From NCBI RefSeq assembly GCF_025403485.1, contig NZ_CP099966.1, forward strand, positions 4,338,501 to 4,402,500: 64,000 nucleotides of DNA. The letters run 5' to 3'. Positions 59,533-64,000 of the stretch are shown one piece after another. The stretch comes from Chryseobacterium paludis. Lineage in GTDB: Bacteria > Bacteroidota > Bacteroidia > Flavobacteriales > Weeksellaceae. Numbering within the stretch: the first letter of the stretch is position 1; every line of letters starts with the position of its first letter. Under the pieces are notes generated by a model, which saw nothing but the letters and a program-made list of their open reading frames with translations, searched no databases and was not told the DNA's origin. A program made the translations under genes and the position numbers.

Positions 59533-60045
59533 ATGAATAAGACAGAAATTCTAAAAGAAATAATAGAGCAAAGAAGAAGTGTTTTCCCTAAAGATTACAC
59601 AGAAACAGAGATCTCTCAGGAAATTATTGATGAGATTTTAAACTCAGCTACATTTGCACCGAACCATAAACGTACAAAACCTTGGCGTTTTAAAATCTTT
59701 AAAGGTGATGAAAAAGCTCAACTGGCTTCAGAAATGCAGAATATTTATAAAGCAACACAGTCTGAGCAAACATTCTTACAAAAGAAATATGATGATATAG
59801 GTTTTAAAATAAATAAAGCCAATGCAGTCGTTTCCATTGTCGTAAACTTTAGTGGAATGCTTCCGGAATGGGAAGAGATTGCTGCAGTTTCAATGGCGGT
59901 ACAAAATATGTACCTTACCAGCACAGCCAATGGAGTAGGCTGCTACTGGAGCTCCCCGGTAATTGTTAACCACCTGAAAGATTCTTTAACCATCGCAGAG
60001 AACCAGAAATGTCTTGGGCTTTTCTATATGGGAAGACTTGATTAA
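59533..60045 (+). CDS. Nitroreductase family protein
   Basis: A 170-residue flavoenzyme of the short nitroreductase type. EIIEQRRSVFPKDY near the start and SATFAPNHKRTKPWRFKIF hold the FMN phosphate-binding Arg and the APNH/TKPWRF segment; SMAVQNMYLTSTANGVGCYWSSP is the C-terminal helix that contacts FMN. It reduces nitro or quinone compounds with NAD(P)H. Single gene with a promoter very near the ATG. Confidence 0.9.
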   Translation: MNKTEILKEIIEQRRSVFPKDYTETEISQEIIDEILNSATFAPNHKRTKPWRFKIFKGDEKAQLASEMQNIYKATQSEQTFLQKKYDDIGFKINKANAVVSIVVNFSGMLPEWEEIAAVSMAVQNMYLTSTANGVGCYWSSPVIVNHLKDSLTIAENQKCLGLFYMGRLD

Positions 60046-60059
60046 CATGAAAATTTTTA

Positions 60060-60089
60060 TTGATACCTAAGAAATTTTATTTATCTTTG
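60060..60089 (+). promoter_or_regulatory. Promoter TTG-N19-TATCTTTG of rpsP-rimM
   Basis: TTG (60060-60062) and TATCTTTG (60082-60089) with 19-nt spacing, a good full Bacteroidetes promoter. The 5' leader is about 45 nt. Confidence 0.72.
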
Positions 60090-60137
60090 CACACTTAAAT
60101 ATTTAACTGGGACGAGTTCCCTTAAAATTCAAACATT

Positions 60138-60710
60138 ATGTCAGTAAAAATCAGATTACAAAGACACGGTAAAAAAGGAAAACCTTTTTTCCACATCGTG
60201 GTTGCAGATGCTAGAGCTAGAAGAGACGGTAGATTCATCGAAAAACTAGGTACTTACAACCCAATTACTAACCCTGCTACTATCGATTTGAACGTTGATG
60301 CTGCTGTAAAGTGGTTAAACAACGGTGCTCAACCAACTGATACAGCAAGAGCTATCCTTTCTTATAAAGGTGCACTTTACAAAAAACACTTACAAGGTGG
60401 TGTTGCTAAAGGAGCTTTTGATGAGGCTGAAGCTGAAAAAAGATTTGCTGCTTGGGTAGATTCTAAAGAACAAAAAGTACAAGGAAAAGTAGAAGGTTTA
60501 TCTAAAGCTCAGGCTGATGCTAAAAAAGCTGCTTTAGAAGCTGAAGCTAAAGTAAATGAAGCTAGAGTAGCTGCTGCTGCAAAAGCTGAAGCTGATGCAA
60601 AAGCTGCTGAAGAAGCTGCTAACGCACCAGTTGCTGAAGAAGTTGCTGCTGAAGAAACAACAGAAGGAGAAGCTCCTGCTGCTGAAACTGAAGAAAACAC
60701 TGAAGCTTAA
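60138..60710 (+). CDS. rpsP: 30S ribosomal protein bS16 with long acidic tail
   Basis: A 190-residue form of bS16. Residues 1-80 are the conserved core ([41 protein letters not shown], then [20 protein letters not shown]). Residues ~81-190 are an added Ala/Glu/Lys-rich tail with low complexity ending in acidic repeats ([26 protein letters not shown]). Such extensions occur in flavobacterial bS16 but are absent in E. coli. Transcribed with rimM, which starts 12 nt after its stop. Confidence 0.95.
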   Translation: MSVKIRLQRHGKKGKPFFHIVVADARARRDGRFIEKLGTYNPITNPATIDLNVDAAVKWLNNGAQPTDTARAILSYKGALYKKHLQGGVAKGAFDEAEAEKRFAAWVDSKEQKVQGKVEGLSKAQADAKKAALEAEAKVNEARVAAAAKAEADAKAAEEAANAPVAEEVAAEETTEGEAPAAETEENTEA

Positions 60711-60722
60711 GAAACAACCTGT

Positions 60723-61265
60723 ATGCGTAAAGAAGATTGCTACTTTTTAGGTAAAATCACACGCAGACATGGCCTTGCGGGTAATGTTATCCTTAAATTG
60801 GATACCGATCAACCCGAACTTTACAATAAACTGGAATCAATATTCGTTGAAATCAACGGATTATTGGTTCCTTTTTTTATTGAAAAATCATCATGGAGTA
60901 AATTAGATGCTCTGAATATTGCATTTAAAAACTCTTCAGAGGCATTAGTAGACCAATCATTGGGAAAAAGTGTGTATTTGCCGCTTGCTACTTTGCCGAA
61001 ACTCTCCGGAAAACAATTTTATTACCACGAGGTAGTAGGATTTAATATTCTTGATGCAAATGACAATGACTGCGGCGTTATAAGATCTATAAATGATCAG
61101 ACTGCTCAGAATTATTTTGTAACCAATCTCGATGGAAAAGAAGTGGTAATTCCTATCATCAAAGACTGGATCTTTGAAGTGAATAGAGAAGAAAGATTCA
61201 TTAAAATGCAACTTCCCGAAGGTCTTATCGATGTCTTTTTGGTTCCTTCCAAAAAAGACGAGTAA
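60723..61265 (+). CDS. rimM: Ribosome maturation factor RimM
   Basis: A 180-residue 16S rRNA processing factor that binds bS19 in the 30S precursor. It begins RKEDCYFLGKITRRHGLAGNVILKLDTDQPELY (RimM N-domain) and ends KEVVIPIIKDWIFEVNREERFIKMQLPEGLIDVF, the PRC-barrel domain with typical IPxxxxxI. Conserved with rpsP as in most bacteria (the trmD gene is not next to it here). Confidence 0.94.
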   Translation: MRKEDCYFLGKITRRHGLAGNVILKLDTDQPELYNKLESIFVEINGLLVPFFIEKSSWSKLDALNIAFKNSSEALVDQSLGKSVYLPLATLPKLSGKQFYYHEVVGFNILDANDNDCGVIRSINDQTAQNYFVTNLDGKEVVIPIIKDWIFEVNREERFIKMQLPEGLIDVFLVPSKKDE

Positions 61266-61294
61266 TAAAAGAGTTACTATTTTATTACAATTAC

Positions 61295-62098
61295 TTATTT
61301 TAACAAATTCTTATACTTTAAAGGAGTAATTCCGATGTTCTCTCTGAAACACCGAATGAAATGGCTCTGATCAGAAAAGCCACAATCCAGGGCAATATCA
61401 GTTAGAGATTCTTGGCTGTTATGAAGCAGACTTAACGACTTATTCACTTTCAATTTTCTGATGTAATCTCCTAGGTTACAATGGAAATATTTATGGAAAT
61501 CTCTGCTGAGATGCATAGGATGAATATCTAAAATTCGTGCAAGTTGTGTGAGATTCAGTTTTTCTGTAAAACTTTCACGTAGTAATTCATCGATTTTACG
61601 TGTCCACAGGGGATTCTTTTCCTGGCTTTTAGTCTCTTGTTTTAATTGACTGAAAATATTTAACAATAACTGATGAACAGACAATTCGATATTCAGATCG
61701 TTTAATTTTGTTTCTTTAAATATTTGATAGGTCAGAATCTGTATAGCAGGGTTTTTAATATTAAAACTTCCCTCAAGGCTATCTCTTGAAATCTGGTGGT
61801 TTTCAAACCAATCTTTAGCAATTTCAATGTGAAAACCTCTCGTAAATACCTCTGGTTTTATATTGTAGTGTGTATCTTCCCAACAATGGTATAAAAGTGT
61901 TCCGGCAGAGCAATCGTAAACTTCTTTTTTATTTCCTTCGGTAACATGTCCCTCAAGAAGAAATGTGAAATAGGCATTCTCATGGTAATGCCAATCAACA
62001 TATGGATGGGTGTATTCTGTATCCGTAAAGGTAAGGCCATTACAATCCAGTATTTCATTGGTTTGTCCGAAAAATTCGCCATTACGTAATGTATTCAT
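61295..62098 (-). CDS. AraC family transcriptional regulator
   Basis: A 267-residue regulator with an N-terminal cupin (YTHPYVDWHYHENAYFTFLLEGHVTEGNKKEVYDC; HYHENAYF is the typical His cluster) and a C-terminal AraC HTH (FTEKLNLTQLARILDIHPMHLSRDFHKYFHCNLGDYIRKLKV, CGFSDQSHFIRCFRENIGITPLKY). Its ATG overlaps the upstream gene's stop by 1 bp (TAATG), so the two are coupled. Divergent to the LA_2272 gene cluster, which may be their target. Confidence 0.9.
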   Translation of the reverse strand: MNTLRNGEFFGQTNEILDCNGLTFTDTEYTHPYVDWHYHENAYFTFLLEGHVTEGNKKEVYDCSAGTLLYHCWEDTHYNIKPEVFTRGFHIEIAKDWFENHQISRDSLEGSFNIKNPAIQILTYQIFKETKLNDLNIELSVHQLLLNIFSQLKQETKSQEKNPLWTRKIDELLRESFTEKLNLTQLARILDIHPMHLSRDFHKYFHCNLGDYIRKLKVNKSLSLLHNSQESLTDIALDCGFSDQSHFIRCFRENIGITPLKYKNLLK

Positions 62099-63024
62099 TA
62101 TAATTTTTCTTTTAAATTTTCAATCTGCTGATACATTGTATTAAAGAACATTTTTCTGTCACGATTCCCCGAAGTATTCAATGATCTGGAATTTTTAATC
62201 TGATGCTCAAAATAACTTAGAGAATCCTTACAGGTCATCTCATCATTAGTCATCATATAACCGAACATACTGAACGGAATAAAAAAAGAACACTGTTGAT
62301 CATTCTTAAATAAAATACTATTGTTTAAAATTACTAAATCATTTGCAAATATTTGAAAATTAGATTTTTGAAGGGTTTTGTTTTCTAGATCTTCGAGTAG
62401 CTTTTTTAAATCCTCCAGGATTAAAACAGCGTCTGCCTTTTGCAATAATCCGATTTCAAAATAAAAAGATATTTGCCGCAATGCGCTCATTATTGTAGTA
62501 TCATTCCAGATCTCGGTGACATTTTGTTTATTGTACAACTCAATAAGCATTTCATTTTTTGGCGAATGATATTGCATCCTGAATTCATTAAATGGACTTA
62601 GAAACTGATCCTGATTTAATAAATTCATCCATACATAAAATTTGAAACGGGATAATATGGAGTCTGAGATCGTATAGAAAAAAGGGATATCCTTTGCTGA
62701 ATAAAAAACCTGCGAATGGGTAATATTATGAAAAACATCCAGAATCTTAAGTGAGTTTTCAAAGTAGTTTAATAAATCTTCTGTGGTTCTTACAGGTTGT
62801 GTTCTTTTTACAACCAGCTGGTTCTCGGAACCTAAATACTGATCCAAAGAGATCTGATAATACTTTGCAAGCTCTAAAGCTTCTTCAAAACTGAATTTTG
62901 CTTTTAAAGAAGTACGTCTATGCGCTGCATCATAGCTTATATTGAGAATATTAGCAATCTCATCATTCAATGACCGATCTCCAATTTTTCTTCGAATTTC
63001 TTTCAATAATGCTTCCTGATGCAT
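62098..63024 (-). CDS. XRE-like HTH regulator with C-terminal sensor region
   Basis: A 308-residue protein. The N-terminus (LKEIRRKIGDRSLNDEIANILNISYDAAHRRTSLKAKFSFEEALELAKYYQISLDQYLG) is a helix-turn-helix with XRE-like spacing. The remaining ~240 residues are helical with no known fold visible; I do not recognise the sensor. It is translationally coupled to an AraC regulator. Such HTH/AraC pairs are common in Chryseobacterium. Function unknown. Confidence 0.8.
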   Translation of the reverse strand: MHQEALLKEIRRKIGDRSLNDEIANILNISYDAAHRRTSLKAKFSFEEALELAKYYQISLDQYLGSENQLVVKRTQPVRTTEDLLNYFENSLKILDVFHNITHSQVFYSAKDIPFFYTISDSILSRFKFYVWMNLLNQDQFLSPFNEFRMQYHSPKNEMLIELYNKQNVTEIWNDTTIMSALRQISFYFEIGLLQKADAVLILEDLKKLLEDLENKTLQKSNFQIFANDLVILNNSILFKNDQQCSFFIPFSMFGYMMTNDEMTCKDSLSYFEHQIKNSRSLNTSGNRDRKMFFNTMYQQIENLKEKL

Positions 63025-63039
63025 GTTTTGTGATTTTCA

Positions 63040-63047
63040 CAAATGTA
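63040..63047 (-). promoter_or_regulatory. -7 promoter element TACATTTG of the HTH/AraC operon
   Basis: Exact TAnnTTTG match on the minus strand, 15 nt before the ATG at 63024. It faces away from the LA_2272 gene start (63129). Confidence 0.55.
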
Positions 63048-63128
63048 GTATTTTTTTTAATTCCTTTTCACATTGAGAATAGCGTTTTCCGAGGATAATT
63101 TTGAACTGTAATTTTAAAATAATGAATT

Positions 63129-63794
63129 ATGAAAACAATGATTTTTTTAATAATAAGTGCTTTTACAAGTACTGTATTGTATGCTCAGGATAGCCTTGCT
63201 GTCTTGGGAAATAAAACGAAATTAATAGCATTTACTCCTCTGAAAAAAAACATAAAAAAAGTTGATGGTATTGCTGTCGGAATGGGGGACGCTTTTGATG
63301 ACTATAAAGGGAATATGAGACGAATCAATGGTATTAATCTCGAGCCAAACCCTGTTGGCCTGGTGATCTGGATGTTTTTTGATCCTTCAAGAACCGCAAA
63401 TACAGAGCCTCATCTCGTGGTAAACGGACTTAATATTTCCGGAGCAGGATATGGGAGGAGTATCAGCCACAACGGAGTTTCTGTTTCGCTGTATAATTAT
63501 GGGGATACCGTGCAAGGGCTTTCGATCGGAGGCTTAACGACTGATATTGATAAAGGGAGTGGAGTTGTCATTTCTGGTTTGGGTATAAGTAGTAAAGAAC
63601 TGAATGGAATAAGCATATCCGTTTTTAATGATGCTGATGAGCTGAAAGGAATGCAGATAGGTGTTCATAATAGAGTTGATAATATGAAGGGGATACAAAT
63701 GGGCCTAATCAATAAATCTAATAAGATGAAAGGACTTCAAATTGGTTTCTGGAATAAAAATGGTAAGCGAAGTCTGCCTTTTATCAACTTTTAA
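63129..63794 (+). CDS. LA_2272 family surface repeat-containing protein
   Basis: A 221-residue exported protein with signal peptide MKTMIFLIISAFTSTVLYAQ. From residue ~90 it has a row of short repeats of the type G-x-x-I-G-x-x-N: ISGAGYGRSIS, GLSIGGLTTDIDKGSGVVISGLGI, GISISVFNDADELKGMQIGVHN and GIQMGLINKSNKMKGLQIGFWN. Such repeats form a beta-solenoid; the family is found in spirochetes and Bacteroidetes surface proteins with unknown function. The next gene starts 10 nt after its stop and may be its partner. Confidence 0.82.
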   Translation: MKTMIFLIISAFTSTVLYAQDSLAVLGNKTKLIAFTPLKKNIKKVDGIAVGMGDAFDDYKGNMRRINGINLEPNPVGLVIWMFFDPSRTANTEPHLVVNGLNISGAGYGRSISHNGVSVSLYNYGDTVQGLSIGGLTTDIDKGSGVVISGLGISSKELNGISISVFNDADELKGMQIGVHNRVDNMKGIQMGLINKSNKMKGLQIGFWNKNGKRSLPFINF

Positions 63795-63804
63795 AACCTT
63801 CGAA

Positions 63805-64000
63805 ATGAAAATACTAATTCTTTATGTTCTGATGGTTGTAAACCTTCATGCACAAGTACTTATAGAAACCAGGAAAAGTGATAAGCGATCAATGATTGAA
63901 GCAGGAAGCTTTCTGAGTTTTTCATCTTATAAAGAAAGACAAATACCTGGTATTTATTTAGGCTATTGGTATCGATATCCTATTGATGAAAATAAAGCGC
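63805..64000 (+). CDS. Exported protein, partial (3' end outside window)
   Basis: An open frame from ATG 63805 to the window edge (65 codons). The signal peptide is MKILILYVLMVVNLHAQ; the mature start VLIETRKSDKRSMIEAGSFLSF is not recognised. It follows the LA_2272 gene by 10 nt and is probably in the same operon. Confidence 0.7.
   Translation, partial: MKILILYVLMVVNLHAQVLIETRKSDKRSMIEAGSFLSFSSYKERQIPGIYLGYWYRYPIDENKA

Noticed and set aside
60509..60700. Minus-strand Ala/Ser-rich open frame
   Set aside because: It is an antisense artefact of the low-complexity rpsP tail.
1..64000. tRNA, rRNA, CRISPR arrays, insertion sequences, prophage
   Set aside because: I looked for cloverleaf T-loop sequence, regular direct repeats, transposases and phage genes and found none that I could support.

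Overview
The window looks like a stretch of chromosome from a Flavobacteriia member, most likely Chryseobacterium or a close Weeksellaceae relative. Three things point there. The DNA is AT-rich. Genes lack clear Shine-Dalgarno sites, and many carry the Bacteroidetes -7 promoter element TAnnTTTG just upstream. Many families are typical of the group (OstA-like protein, TonB receptors with carboxypeptidase-regulatory domains, DUF3109, LA_2272 repeats, DUF2147, START-like). I saw no tRNA, rRNA, CRISPR array, insertion sequence or prophage. The genus is an inference.

Layout. 1-4.3 kb: the end of an ABC-F ATPase, then a small Cys/His protein, a TonB-dependent receptor resembling metal (zinc-type) receptors, and a surface lipoprotein. 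4.3-9.5 kb: trigger factor, a LolA-like exported protein and a two-domain M16 peptidase. 9.5-14.5 kb (mostly minus strand): DUF3109, membrane proteins, universal stress protein, FAH-family hydrolase, DUF2007 protein, a DEDDh exonuclease and phosphatidylserine synthase. 14.6-24.4 kb (plus strand): LTA-synthase-like protein, DUF2147, pyruvate dehydrogenase E1 beta, Kup potassium transporter, then a Fur/OstA/unknown/class-III aminotransferase operon. 24.5-29.5 kb: START-like protein, a class-IV aminotransferase homologue without its catalytic lysine, YqgE, PdxH, HU, PanD and a flippase-like membrane protein.

From 29.6 to 56 kb the window is more accessory: two TerD proteins, GNAT, tyrosyl-tRNA synthetase, quinone reductase, many one-component regulators (AraC, TetR twice, Crp, MarR-GNAT), an outer membrane receptor, an MFS pump, a TlpA-like protein, a DapB homologue, an exported flavodoxin-RidA fusion, a thioesterase pseudogene, peptidases and hydrolases. 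From 56 to 64 kb there is an M3 oligopeptidase, SRPBCC protein, GreA-like protein, nitroreductase, rpsP-rimM, an HTH/AraC pair and LA_2272-type surface repeats.

The strongest unexpected signal is upstream of tyrS. A promoter drives a 32-codon leader ORF with three consecutive Tyr codons. These are followed directly by a 1:2 hairpin, an alternative 2:3 pairing and a 3:4 intrinsic terminator, the full design of a ribosome-mediated tyrosine attenuator. A second pattern is that seven genes have TAnnTTTG only 3-5 nt before their ATG, suggesting leaderless mRNAs. Inverted repeats that are likely TetR operators flank both TetR genes. Two decayed genes (a PaaI-type thioesterase and a likely AHSA1-type remnant) lie next to intact ones.
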